Shown here: positions 16,021 to 25,720 of the stretch, piece by piece
Layout: the number at the start of each line of letters is the position of its first letter
How positions within the stretch are numbered: the first letter of the stretch is position 1
Assembly: GCF_000758545.1 (NCBI RefSeq)
Contig: NZ_CP009279.1
Span: 5,952,001 to 6,016,000 of the forward strand
DNA length: 64,000 bases
Reading direction: 5' to 3'
From: Paenibacillus sp. FSL H7-0737
GTDB taxonomy: Bacteria; Bacillota; Bacilli; Paenibacillales; Paenibacillaceae
The notes under the pieces: generated by a model
Told to the model about the DNA's origin: nothing
The model's input: only the letters and a program-made list of their open reading frames with translations
The model's database searches: none
Position numbers and translations under genes: made by a program

Positions 16021-19000
16021 TTACTCCAAATCTGCGGCGATAAACTCAAGGACACTAGCCATATCCGCATCTCCGGTCTCAAACTGCCCAAGTAATTGAT
16101 CCAGATATTCTTCCTCTGTAGCATCCTTATTCTCAGGCGCGGTAGATGGTTGGATTACCCCTCGTTTGGTATCGATATATTCCGCCATCTCTGCTACATT
16201 CGAATAGGTAAACATATCAGAAATATCAACGAGATCTGGGTATTCACGATCGATGTACTTTAACAGCTCGGTGGCCATAATTGAGTCACCACCCATCGCG
16301 TTGAAGCTCTCATAGATGTCGATCACAGGCATGTTTAGACCGCGAGCATAGATATAGGCAATGGTGCGTTCAGTCTCGGTGTATTCATCTTCACCCTTCC
16401 CACTAAAGGTGATTTCTCCAAGAGGTTGTGGTGTTGCGGAACCCCCTGCCGCCCCCGCATGCTGCTGATGTTTGCTGAGCATTTTTCGTAAAGAGCGAGA
16501 CAGACTCATCGGTAATTGCGGCTCGATCGCTGAGAGTAGCGTAAGATTGATTTCACCAGGGATCACATTGGATAGATCCGTTTCTAGGAGCTGGCTGATC
16601 ACTTCAAAAGCCCGCTCATTATTCACGGATCGGAAGAGCACTACATCCTCAGAAATGTTGTAGTCTACTGCCATTCCGACCTCACTCCAAGCTGGCCAGT
16701 TTACTGTGGCTGTTTTGCCTGCCACTCTGCGGCGCTGGGAGGAGAATGTATCCAGATAGCTGTTGGCTGCTGTGTAATCGCCTTGACCTCTTGAACCGAA
16801 CAAGGTAGCGATGGAAGAGAAGCTGATGAAGAAATCTAATTGATCTTCCCTTGTCAAATGATCCAGCAGCCACGTTCCATACAGCTTCGGATGAATAACT
16901 TCATCAAAGTTTCCCTTCTCTTTGCGAATTAGGAATCCGTCACCAGCTACACCTGCCCCATGGAATACTCCGTTGATTCTTCCGAACTTATGACGCAAGG
17001 TACTTAAAGCTTCCGTTACCTCATCTTCGTTACTAAGATCAGCACTGAAGCACAACACTTCGGATCCCAGCTTCTCAATTTCTTGGATCTTCAATAATTT
17101 GTTGACAAGGGTCTGTTGTTCGCCTTGTTCGATAATAGTTGCCCAGTCTGCTTTATCTGGCAGCTGTGACCGGTTAATTAAGCCTAAACGAACCGGCTGT
17201 TTGGAGGCCAAATGGCGTGCCAGTGCCAACCCGATTCCACCAGTACCTCCAGTGATCACATAGACACCATTAGCCGTAATCTCCACCGGCTCCGACTTGA
17301 CTTGATCCCAATCCACATGGCCCAATTGCTCGGTATATCGCTCGTTCTCACGATAAGCTACCCGAAAGCTTGGAGCTGTGGTTCCAATCTCAGCAATAAC
17401 ACGTTCAACCGAAGTGTTCGGGTCTATTTCGATACTGCGGCAGGAAAGTTCCGGGAACTCCTGAGCCACTACCTTCGATAAGCCTAGCAATGCAGCATTA
17501 TGCGGATGAATAACACGTTCTTCCCCATTCACTTCATGAGCATTATCTGTAAGAATGATAAGTTCAAATTCCTGTTTTACTTTGCTCTGAACATACGCTC
17601 GGCTCAAATGGTAAAGGCTGTCTACCCCTTGCTTCACGGCTTGCTTCAGTTCAAAGAGTTCATTGATTTGTTGTTCTCCAGCTAATGACAAGGTATGAAT
17701 GATTTTAAGAGTTCCACTACCAGCCAGATCTTCGAACATCCGGCGATATCCAGACTCCGTACCATCAATGATGATATGGTTATCATCGATCTGCTCATAA
17801 GCCTCTCCCCACTGCGATTCAACGATGCTCATGCCCTTATTATGCAATTCTGCCATTAGTGACCGCGTAAATTCTGAATCTTGTTTAAGAATGAGAATCT
17901 TTTCTCCGGAAGCGAAAGCTGGAGCTTCTTCCATGATCGGAGCAGCTACCCATGATGTTTTGTAGTAATGATGAAGCTGGTTCGATTCTTTAAATTGTTT
18001 CACTTGAATTCGCTTAATCGTGTACTCTTCGATTTCTGCGAATACTTTGCCGTTCATATCTGTCAAAGAAATATTAAATTTGATAGTTTCTTTGTTCTTA
18101 GACTCTTTCTCAATTTTGCGGATATGGGTATAGAAGCGTTCAGGCATTGCTCTATAAAACTTGAAGTTCTTATAGGAGAGAGGAAGATACATACCCTCAC
18201 CGAAGCTTTGTGTAGCGGCATTAACGGCATTGTCGAGCATGCCGGGATGTAATCCATACTGCTCCAAATCCGAAACGAAGGCTTCGGGAATGTTCAGCTC
18301 GGCAACAACATCCTTTTCTCCTAAGTAGACTTGCACTACATTCAGCCATCTTGGACCGAAGGTAACTCTGCCACTCTTGTTCGTTAATGCATCATTATCG
18401 ACAATCAACTCACGGCGTCCGCTCTGATTTTGTAATTGCTCCAGAGGATAAAATACATCTTGGACATCAGACATCGGATAAATATCTACCTCCATATGGG
18501 CGGTCCACGTTCCAGCAGCTTCTTCCTCCTGCTTCGCTTCACTCGCTACGATCAGGTGGAGATGATCCCGTTCCCTCTGCACGATAAACTGTACTTCTTT
18601 GTTCTCTTCTTCTCTTACCGAAACTGGGGAAAGGAAGATGATATCCTTCAGTTCCAGACCGCCGTTCGGATAATATCTTTTCCCAATTTCTCTGGCAATT
18701 TCCACATAAGCGGTGCCTGGTACGATGCAGGTACCAAATAGCATGTGGTCCTTCAGCACCCAGTGCTTTTCTGTGTTTAGAGAGACCGAATAAATCTCCT
18801 GTTTGTAGGACTTGAGAATACAGCGGTCAATCAAAGGATAATTCCCCTCTTTCACAGGTTCCGCTGCTACCTTCAACTTACTGACCTTAATCTCTCCCCA
18901 GTAAGGAGTTCGTTCAAATGGATATACCGGTAGACTCACCTTCTGTATCGCCTGACCTTGATACAAGATAGACCAGTCGATCATAGCTCCTTCTACGTAG

Positions 19001-20889
19001 AGCTTTCCTAGCTGGTGGTAGGGATTAACCATCTCAGGCTCCGTATGGATTTTCGTTAGAAATAGGGTAACTTGCTTCCCTTTCTCCGTAAGAATCCGTC
19101 TCTCGCTTTCAGAAATTTCACCTTCATCCTTCAGCTTCTTCTTATCAGAGACCACCTTATGTTTGCCAAAATAGATATCCGGCTGATCTTGGATTGATTC
19201 TAAGCCTTCGCGGTGTACCCAGGCTATTTTGCTGCGAAGCTCCTCTACGCTTCGGGCAACAACAGACAATCTGTAATCGAAATGCCCGCGGCCAGTATTA
19301 GAGGTGTAGCAGATTTGGGCTAGACTGGCCGATGGTGAACCTGCTAAGTATTTATTGTAGCGATCGACAATACGCACCAACGCTTCTTTGCTTTTACCGG
19401 ATAACGTCAGCATTTGCTGCTCATCTGCTGCTTCCTTGCTCGATTCAATTCTTTCCGGTGCCTCCTCCAGCACGATATGGCAGTTCGTACCGCTAAATCC
19501 GAACCCGCTCACACCACCTCTGCGAGGATGTTCCCCCTTTTCCCAAGTTGTGAGTCGATCAACAACATACAGTGGGGAATCCGTGAATGGAATGTGTGGA
19601 TTCGGCTCCTCGAAATGGAGGCTGGCTGGTATCTTTTTGTTCTTAAGACTTAAGATCACCTTCAGAATCCCGGCAACACCAGATGCACCAACCAGATGTC
19701 CCATGTTCGTCTTGGCTGAACCGATCCCGCAGAATTGACTTTTAGTCGTCTTCTTACGGAACGCATTGCTCAGGCCTTTGATCTCAATGGGATCTCCAAG
19801 CAAGGTTCCCGTGCCATGTGCTTCAATGTAGCCAATGGTTTCAGGGTTGATTCCAGCCTGTTCCCAAGCTTTGGTGATTACTTCCTCCTGTGCGATTGGA
19901 TTAGGAGAAGTAATTCCGTTGGAAGCACCATCATTATTCGCTGCACTGCCTTTAATTACGGCATATATATGATCTCCATCCGCAAGTGCCTTTTGTAGCG
20001 GCTTCAGCAGCAGTGCTGCAACACCTTCACCAAATACTGTACCTGTAGATTTCTTATCGAAGGTTCTGACGATGTTATCCGTGGAGGCCACCGAACTAAG
20101 TACGTCATCACTTCCGTCTTCAGTATTGCCTTGAGCAGAGGTTCCCACGGAAATTCCGCCGGCAATTGCCATATCGCACTCCTGATTCCGCAAGGCTTGA
20201 CTGGCGGTGTGAATAGCCACCAGACCAGAAGAGCAGGCGGTGTCGACCACCATGCTCGGTCCACGCAGATTGAACAAATAGTTAATCCGGCTAGCCAGTA
20301 TGCCTTCCCATGTCCCCGTCAAATGCATAGGGTCCGGTTCCGTCAAGAAGCGGTAGAACGTTCCAGAGGTGCAGTCTCTTCCTACATAGACACCAGTATT
20401 GGTACCGACAATACGATCTCCGCCATACCCTCCGTCTTCAACAGCACTCCATGCAGTTTGCAAGAACAGTCGCTGTGCAGGGTCCATAAAACGTGCTTCG
20501 CGTGGAGGAATATTGAAGAATCCCGCATCGAACATTTCAATATCCTTGATATAGCCAGCTTTAACACTCTGTGATTCTTTTTTCTCTTCCTCTGACATCA
20601 GCTTCTGGCCAAGGAACTCCGCATAATGGGCGTTATCACTTAGAGGAGAAAAATATTTTCTGCGTTCTTCCGGGTATTCCACCATGCAGGACTCCCCGTT
20701 CTCTAAGTGATTCCAGTAAGCCTCTGGAGAGTCTGTATCTGCAAAATTACAAGCAATCCCAATGACTGCAACATCACTATTTTGCTTGTTATCCGAATTG
20801 TGTATTTCTAATAGGAGGTTTTTAGCATCTTTTTGTGACAGATTTTGTCCAGCTACTTGTTCCAAAATATACTTTTTAACTTGCTGCAT
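16021..20889 (-). CDS. Trans-AT polyketide synthase module KS-DH-KR-ACP (second)
   Basis: This 1622-residue module adds one malonyl unit, reduces the ketone and dehydrates. N-terminal docking helices (about 3-32) lead to a KS (about 38-480) with Cys in VDTACSSG, EAHGTGT and KTNMGHL. An AT-docking linker follows, ending PVYPFERTPYW. The DH has HMLFGTCIVPG (His near 714) and a second hot-dog with LHPGMLDNAVN, where the catalytic Asp is kept. The KR has TGGTGGIG near 1213 and Tyr near 1373 in GDYTAANSY; the ACP serine is near 1533 (MGGDSIMA). No AT domain is present, so the free AT at 25721-26998 must load it. A C-terminal helical tail (about 1580-1622) may dock to the lone KS. Confidence 0.94.
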   Translation of the reverse strand: MQQVKKYILEQVAGQNLSQKDAKNLLLEIHNSDNKQNSDVAVIGIACNFADTDSPEAYWNHLENGESCMVEYPEERRKYFSPLSDNAHYAEFLGQKLMSEEEKKESQSVKAGYIKDIEMFDAGFFNIPPREARFMDPAQRLFLQTAWSAVEDGGYGGDRIVGTNTGVYVGRDCTSGTFYRFLTEPDPMHLTGTWEGILASRINYLFNLRGPSMVVDTACSSGLVAIHTASQALRNQECDMAIAGGISVGTSAQGNTEDGSDDVLSSVASTDNIVRTFDKKSTGTVFGEGVAALLLKPLQKALADGDHIYAVIKGSAANNDGASNGITSPNPIAQEEVITKAWEQAGINPETIGYIEAHGTGTLLGDPIEIKGLSNAFRKKTTKSQFCGIGSAKTNMGHLVGASGVAGILKVILSLKNKKIPASLHFEEPNPHIPFTDSPLYVVDRLTTWEKGEHPRRGGVSGFGFSGTNCHIVLEEAPERIESSKEAADEQQMLTLSGKSKEALVRIVDRYNKYLAGSPSASLAQICYTSNTGRGHFDYRLSVVARSVEELRSKIAWVHREGLESIQDQPDIYFGKHKVVSDKKKLKDEGEISESERRILTEKGKQVTLFLTKIHTEPEMVNPYHQLGKLYVEGAMIDWSILYQGQAIQKVSLPVYPFERTPYWGEIKVSKLKVAAEPVKEGNYPLIDRCILKSYKQEIYSVSLNTEKHWVLKDHMLFGTCIVPGTAYVEIAREIGKRYYPNGGLELKDIIFLSPVSVREEENKEVQFIVQRERDHLHLIVASEAKQEEEAAGTWTAHMEVDIYPMSDVQDVFYPLEQLQNQSGRRELIVDNDALTNKSGRVTFGPRWLNVVQVYLGEKDVVAELNIPEAFVSDLEQYGLHPGMLDNAVNAATQSFGEGMYLPLSYKNFKFYRAMPERFYTHIRKIEKESKNKETIKFNISLTDMNGKVFAEIEEYTIKRIQVKQFKESNQLHHYYKTSWVAAPIMEEAPAFASGEKILILKQDSEFTRSLMAELHNKGMSIVESQWGEAYEQIDDNHIIIDGTESGYRRMFEDLAGSGTLKIIHTLSLAGEQQINELFELKQAVKQGVDSLYHLSRAYVQSKVKQEFELIILTDNAHEVNGEERVIHPHNAALLGLSKVVAQEFPELSCRSIEIDPNTSVERVIAEIGTTAPSFRVAYRENERYTEQLGHVDWDQVKSEPVEITANGVYVITGGTGGIGLALARHLASKQPVRLGLINRSQLPDKADWATIIEQGEQQTLVNKLLKIQEIEKLGSEVLCFSADLSNEDEVTEALSTLRHKFGRINGVFHGAGVAGDGFLIRKEKGNFDEVIHPKLYGTWLLDHLTREDQLDFFISFSSIATLFGSRGQGDYTAANSYLDTFSSQRRRVAGKTATVNWPAWSEVGMAVDYNISEDVVLFRSVNNERAFEVISQLLETDLSNVIPGEINLTLLSAIEPQLPMSLSRSLRKMLSKHQQHAGAAGGSATPQPLGEITFSGKGEDEYTETERTIAYIYARGLNMPVIDIYESFNAMGGDSIMATELLKYIDREYPDLVDISDMFTYSNVAEMAEYIDTKRGVIQPSTAPENKDATEEEYLDQLLGQFETGDADMASVLEFIAADLE

Positions 20890-20909
20890 CTTCCCATCTC
20901 CTCACAATA

Positions 20910-23900
20910 TTAGTCCTGTATATAGGCCTCCGCTTGATCCGCAGCAAGCTTACCAGACGCGAGCCGCTCCAATATGAAATCAATGTTATCCTCAAAGCTA
21001 CTGCTTACATTCACGCCTTCGATAACTGCAGGAACGGTCTTGCTTTCAATAAAGCCTGCCATTTCTAGAATGGTTGAATAAATGAATACATCCGTAATGT
21101 CGATAACACCGGGATATACCTTCTCTACTTCCTTCAGCAGATGTGAAGCCAGAAGAGAATCCCCACCAATCTCAAAGAACTTGTCATAGATGTCGATTTC
21201 ACTCATGCCAAGAACCTTCGCCCAAATGCCTGCGATGCGAAGCTCAGTTGGAGTTAATGCCTCTCGATCCTTCCCTTTGATCGTAATCGCAGCATCCAGG
21301 TTATCAACTTGCTCTAAATTATTACTGCTCGTATGACTTCGTTTATATTTAGCATTCAGCGCAGGCGATAAGCTGACCGGAAGAAATGGAATCGATTCAG
21401 CAAAAATCGAATCATTCACTTCACCTACAAGCACCTGTCGATGCTCTAAGCTGCCGATAGTTGTTAAGGCCAGAATCCCTTCTGCAGAAGTTAAGGGTTT
21501 GAACATGCCCGCCTTCTCGCTGACACCGTAGTCCAGAGCCATTCCGGTTTCATTCCAGCCTGCCCAATTAATGGTGAGGGTCTTTCTACCTTGCTTATTT
21601 CTGAAAAATGAGTACGCATCCTGATAAGCATTCGCGGCGGTATAATCACTCTGTCCAGGTGCGCCAAAGACCGAGGTCAAGGATGAGCAGAGAATAAAGA
21701 AATCCAATGGATCTTTCTCCGTAAGCTTGTCGAGCAGCCACGTCCCTTGTACCTTGGGCTTAAGCACTCTCACCATTTCTTCCACTTCTTTGCGGATGAT
21801 GTAACCCTCCCCAGCTACACCTGCACAATGGATCATGCCGCTCAGCGTTCCATACTTCGCGCGGATATGTTCAAGCGTAGGCTCAAGCTGGTGCTCTTCC
21901 GTAATATCTACTGACATCCATTCCACTGTAGCTCCGCAGCTCTCCATCTCTCTCACTGCGTCTAGCAGCCGATGATATCCAGCCTGCAATTTCTGTTTCG
22001 CCAGTTCCGGTTGATGCCCTTTCGCTGGATAAGCGGTTCGGCTTAAGAGAATAATGGTTATATCTCCGAAGGAAGCAAGATATTTACCTATCTCAAGCCC
22101 AATACCTCCTGTTCCACCCGTGATTACATATACTCCACCCGGTCGGATCTTCAATCCATTCTCAAGTTCCCGGTGAAGTTGAAGTTCAGTGAACTGCTCT
22201 ACATAACGAACGCCATTTCGATAAGACGAAGTGAATTCCTGCTTAGGCATAAGTATCTCTGCACTGGCTGCGGATACAGACTCATCTCCATCGAGCTCTA
22301 CGCAGCGAACTGGAATTTTGCTATTTTCATGGCTGATTACTTTAGCTAGCCCAAAGAGTGAGGCATGATGAGGATGGATTTTTTGTTCCTCACCGTTCAC
22401 TTCAAAAGCTTCAGTAGCCATAACAATAAGCTCCATCTCTCTTCCCCTCTTTGTACCCGCTAAAGCTTTAGATAAGTGAAAGAGGCTAATTACGCCCAGT
22501 TGTATTTGTTCATTCACTTGCTCCACATTTGCCGGGCTCTCGTCTTCCGATAAACCCCAAGCGTGAATGATTTTGTCCGCTGATAGATGTTTGGTAGCCT
22601 GAAGCAATTGTGCAAATCCTTCCTGCGTGTTAGGCAGTATAAATGTTCTCCCATCAATCTGCTGAAACACTGTTCCGAGAAGGACTTGCGTAACCTCTAT
22701 CCCGGAGGATTCTAAATACCTAGACATCTTCTGACAAATAGAGCTGTCATTCGCCAACATGATCATTCGCTTTGGTTGAGTCTGAGTTTCGGTCAGCTGA
22801 GCATCTCTCGGTTTGGGTATCCAGCAAATCTCATGATATTTACTCTGCTTTCCTGAGATCTCTTGCAGCTTCGTCTCGAACTCATGCAACTTCTTAATCG
22901 TATAGTTTTCAATCTCGCCGAAGACTTCGCCATCTAGATCCACCAGAGAAATATCAAAGGCTGCTACTTCGTCGCTGGCCTTGGACATGCTTTTTCTCCT
23001 AAGATAACTATAGAATCGACCAGGGATTGCTTTTGCGAATCTGGCTTTTTCGTAGTGAAGTGGTAAGTACAGCCCCTCTCCCGCAGTACCATTAGCAGCG
23101 TTAACCGCACCATCCAGCAAGGATGGGTATAAATAATATTTCTTCATCTCATCCACATAAGCCTCAGATATTTCTAGCTTCGCAAGTACCTCATCATCAC
23201 CAATATAAAGCTTGCGAATATTTCTCCATCTAGGACCAGTGTGCACAAGTGCTCCTGCCAGGGCCTCATCATCGATGATCAATTGGTGGAGACTACGCTG
23301 CTGAATCTCGCTGATATCCAGCTTCTTAGGTTTCCCGCTAGCTAATGGATAAATAAATCCCTCGGCATGCTTCACCCACTCCGATTCCGGTCGCGCTTTG
23401 CTCACAATCGTGAATTCCAGATGGTCAGCGAACATCCGAATACTGGTCTGAACCTCTTTCTCTTCGTCCTGATCCACGACTAAAGGTAGTGTAAAGAGGA
23501 CATTTCTCAGCTCGATATTCTGGCTTCCATAATACTGACTACCTACCTCACGGGCCATTTCAATATAAGATGTTCCAGGAAGGATAGAATGCCCTCCAAG
23601 CACATGCTCGCGAAGCTCCCAATGTCTTTCGATACTAAATATCGTGGAGTAAATTTGAGTATCTATCGACTTAGCTAAGCATCTGTCCAATAGAGGATGA
23701 CCAATGGTTTTCTCAGAAGCAGGTCTGCGCTCATGGTGACCTTTACTTTCTATCCAGCATCTTTTTCTAGTGAATGGGTATAAAGGAGCTCTCGTCTTGT
23801 GAATTTCTTGCCCCTCATACAGATGCTCCCATTCCACTTCAGCACCTCTCGTGTATACCTTAGCCAATGCGGCAAGAGAAGCCGTATCTGCATGTTGTTT

Positions 23901-25682
23901 TAAGCGGATGATCCATTCCTCAGCCTCACAAGTCAGGCGGTGTTTATCTTCCTTAGTGATTTCGCCCTGCTCTCTGCTCTCTTTCAGTTGGGAGATCAGT
24001 TTGCTCTCTCCGTAATAAATTCTGGGAGAATTAACGTTCTCTGGATCTTGATTCAGCAGAATTTGTATAAGATCCCGAAGTTCCTCCTTATCCGACAAAA
24101 GCAGCGCTAAACGGTAATTGTAATGTCCTCTTCCTGTATTTGCTGTATAGCATAGACTTTCCAGTGCAACTTCCGGTTCGGCCAGCAAGTGCTCACCGTA
24201 ATGTCCAACTAAAGCTTTGAGAGCTTCCTTACTCTTCGCCGACAGTGTCAACAATCGCTCCCCAGATGCGCAAGATTTATGAATTACAGGAGGTGCCTCC
24301 TCCAGAATGACATGACTGTTCGTGCCACTTAAGCCGAAAGAGCTGACTCCACATCTCCGTGGCCCCTTTTCATACTCCCATTCCATTAGGCGGTCATTAA
24401 TGTAAAGGGGGGAATCGATAAAGGGTATGCTCCGGTTCGGGCGTTTGAAATGCAGGCTAGGAGGAAGCTTTTTATAATGAAGTGAAAGAATAGCCTTAAT
24501 CATGCCCGCCATGCCTGCCGCACCGTCTAAATGTCCAATATTCGTCTTCACGGAGCCTATTGCACAAAATTGCTTCTTATCCGTATGTTTGCGAAAGGCA
24601 CGCTCCAATCCATTCATTTCTACCGGATCGCCCAGCTTCGTGCCTGTTCCATGTGCTTCGATATAAGTAATGGTGTTAGGATTAACTCTGGCATCCTCCC
24701 ACGCCTTAAGAATCACAGCTTCCTGTGCGGCAGAATTAGGGGCCGTAATCCCCACCGAGCTGCCATCCTGATTAATAGCGCTGCCTTTAATGACCGCATA
24801 GATATCGTCGCCATCGAGCATGGCTTGATGCAGAGGTTTCAGAAGTATGGCTCCCACACCCTCGCCGCCTCCCGTACCATCCGAGCTGTCGTCAAAAGTT
24901 CGGGTTCTGCCATCTGAAGCGCTGATACCAATATCTTCGTTCTCACTCTTCACTCCCGGAATCAGGTTCAGCTTCACCCCACCTGCTACAGCCAAATCGC
25001 AGTCTCCGTTACGTATAGCTTGGCATGCAATGTGAACCGCTGTTAAGGACGAAGAACAAGCGGTGTCAATCAACATGCTCGGACCCTTAAGATCGAATAA
25101 GTAATTGATTCTGCTCGCGATAATGGACTTAATATTTCCCGGGATGGAAATGTTGAATAGAGAAGGATCCGCCATTTCTATAAAGCGTAAGTATTCTTCC
25201 AATGAAATATTGCAGTATCCAACATAAATCCCGGTTTTACTGCCTACCAGTTTCTTACCTCCGTATCCGGCATCTTCAATGGCCCCCCACACTGCCTCTA
25301 GAAACAGTCGCTGATTCGGGTCCATCAAACTTGCCTCTGTAGGAGAAATAGCGAATAGCTGATAGTCAAACTTATCAATTTCCTCCAAATATGCTTTTTC
25401 AGAAAAGTTTAATTTCTTTGCGTCATCAGCATTCATAAAATGTCTAAGATAGTTTTCAGCATCGGCTCTTCGTTCCTGTGGATAAGGTCCAATCTGGTCT
25501 TTTCCGGTGCTTAAAGCATCCCAGTATTCATAGCGATTCTTAGAGCTCCCGAATTGGCAGGAGAGCCCGATCACTGCAATATCCCGTCTGGATCCCTGAT
25601 CCGTTCTATTTGTTCCGGGTCTGGAAGCTTCCGTATCTCTCTTCCGCCTTCCGCTTTCAAACTTAAAATCATTGTTGGCCAT
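20910..25682 (-). CDS. Trans-AT polyketide synthase module KS-DH-KR-ACP (first)
   Basis: This 1590-residue module takes the peptidyl chain from the Leu carrier domain of the preceding NRPS and adds the first C2 unit. The KS (about 33-465) has Cys209 in DTACSSS, EAHGTGT and KTNIGHL. An AT-docking linker ends PLYPFTRKRCW. The DH carries HVLGGHSILPG (His near 693) and LYPSLLDGAVN; the KR has TGGTGGIG near 1189 and SDYTAANAY; the ACP serine is near 1507 (IGGDSLLA). The C-terminus ends with the docking helix ERLASGKLAADQAEAYI. I chose the ATG at 25682, which has GGAGG upstream, rather than the frame start at 25697. An AT domain is absent. The expected product after this module is an alpha,beta-unsaturated thioester. 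Confidence 0.94.
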   Translation of the reverse strand: MANNDFKFESGRRKRDTEASRPGTNRTDQGSRRDIAVIGLSCQFGSSKNRYEYWDALSTGKDQIGPYPQERRADAENYLRHFMNADDAKKLNFSEKAYLEEIDKFDYQLFAISPTEASLMDPNQRLFLEAVWGAIEDAGYGGKKLVGSKTGIYVGYCNISLEEYLRFIEMADPSLFNISIPGNIKSIIASRINYLFDLKGPSMLIDTACSSSLTAVHIACQAIRNGDCDLAVAGGVKLNLIPGVKSENEDIGISASDGRTRTFDDSSDGTGGGEGVGAILLKPLHQAMLDGDDIYAVIKGSAINQDGSSVGITAPNSAAQEAVILKAWEDARVNPNTITYIEAHGTGTKLGDPVEMNGLERAFRKHTDKKQFCAIGSVKTNIGHLDGAAGMAGMIKAILSLHYKKLPPSLHFKRPNRSIPFIDSPLYINDRLMEWEYEKGPRRCGVSSFGLSGTNSHVILEEAPPVIHKSCASGERLLTLSAKSKEALKALVGHYGEHLLAEPEVALESLCYTANTGRGHYNYRLALLLSDKEELRDLIQILLNQDPENVNSPRIYYGESKLISQLKESREQGEITKEDKHRLTCEAEEWIIRLKQHADTASLAALAKVYTRGAEVEWEHLYEGQEIHKTRAPLYPFTRKRCWIESKGHHERRPASEKTIGHPLLDRCLAKSIDTQIYSTIFSIERHWELREHVLGGHSILPGTSYIEMAREVGSQYYGSQNIELRNVLFTLPLVVDQDEEKEVQTSIRMFADHLEFTIVSKARPESEWVKHAEGFIYPLASGKPKKLDISEIQQRSLHQLIIDDEALAGALVHTGPRWRNIRKLYIGDDEVLAKLEISEAYVDEMKKYYLYPSLLDGAVNAANGTAGEGLYLPLHYEKARFAKAIPGRFYSYLRRKSMSKASDEVAAFDISLVDLDGEVFGEIENYTIKKLHEFETKLQEISGKQSKYHEICWIPKPRDAQLTETQTQPKRMIMLANDSSICQKMSRYLESSGIEVTQVLLGTVFQQIDGRTFILPNTQEGFAQLLQATKHLSADKIIHAWGLSEDESPANVEQVNEQIQLGVISLFHLSKALAGTKRGREMELIVMATEAFEVNGEEQKIHPHHASLFGLAKVISHENSKIPVRCVELDGDESVSAASAEILMPKQEFTSSYRNGVRYVEQFTELQLHRELENGLKIRPGGVYVITGGTGGIGLEIGKYLASFGDITIILLSRTAYPAKGHQPELAKQKLQAGYHRLLDAVREMESCGATVEWMSVDITEEHQLEPTLEHIRAKYGTLSGMIHCAGVAGEGYIIRKEVEEMVRVLKPKVQGTWLLDKLTEKDPLDFFILCSSLTSVFGAPGQSDYTAANAYQDAYSFFRNKQGRKTLTINWAGWNETGMALDYGVSEKAGMFKPLTSAEGILALTTIGSLEHRQVLVGEVNDSIFAESIPFLPVSLSPALNAKYKRSHTSSNNLEQVDNLDAAITIKGKDREALTPTELRIAGIWAKVLGMSEIDIYDKFFEIGGDSLLASHLLKEVEKVYPGVIDITDVFIYSTILEMAGFIESKTVPAVIEGVNVSSSFEDNIDFILERLASGKLAADQAEAYIQD

Positions 25683-25720
25683 GCCCTTCACCTCCATCTA
25701 GTCCCGTGATCAGCCTACGC

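Noticed and set aside
16021..25682. KR stereochemistry from the LDD position
   Set aside because: The region reads AGE in the first KR and AGD in the second. This is not decisive for either type, so no configuration is claimed.
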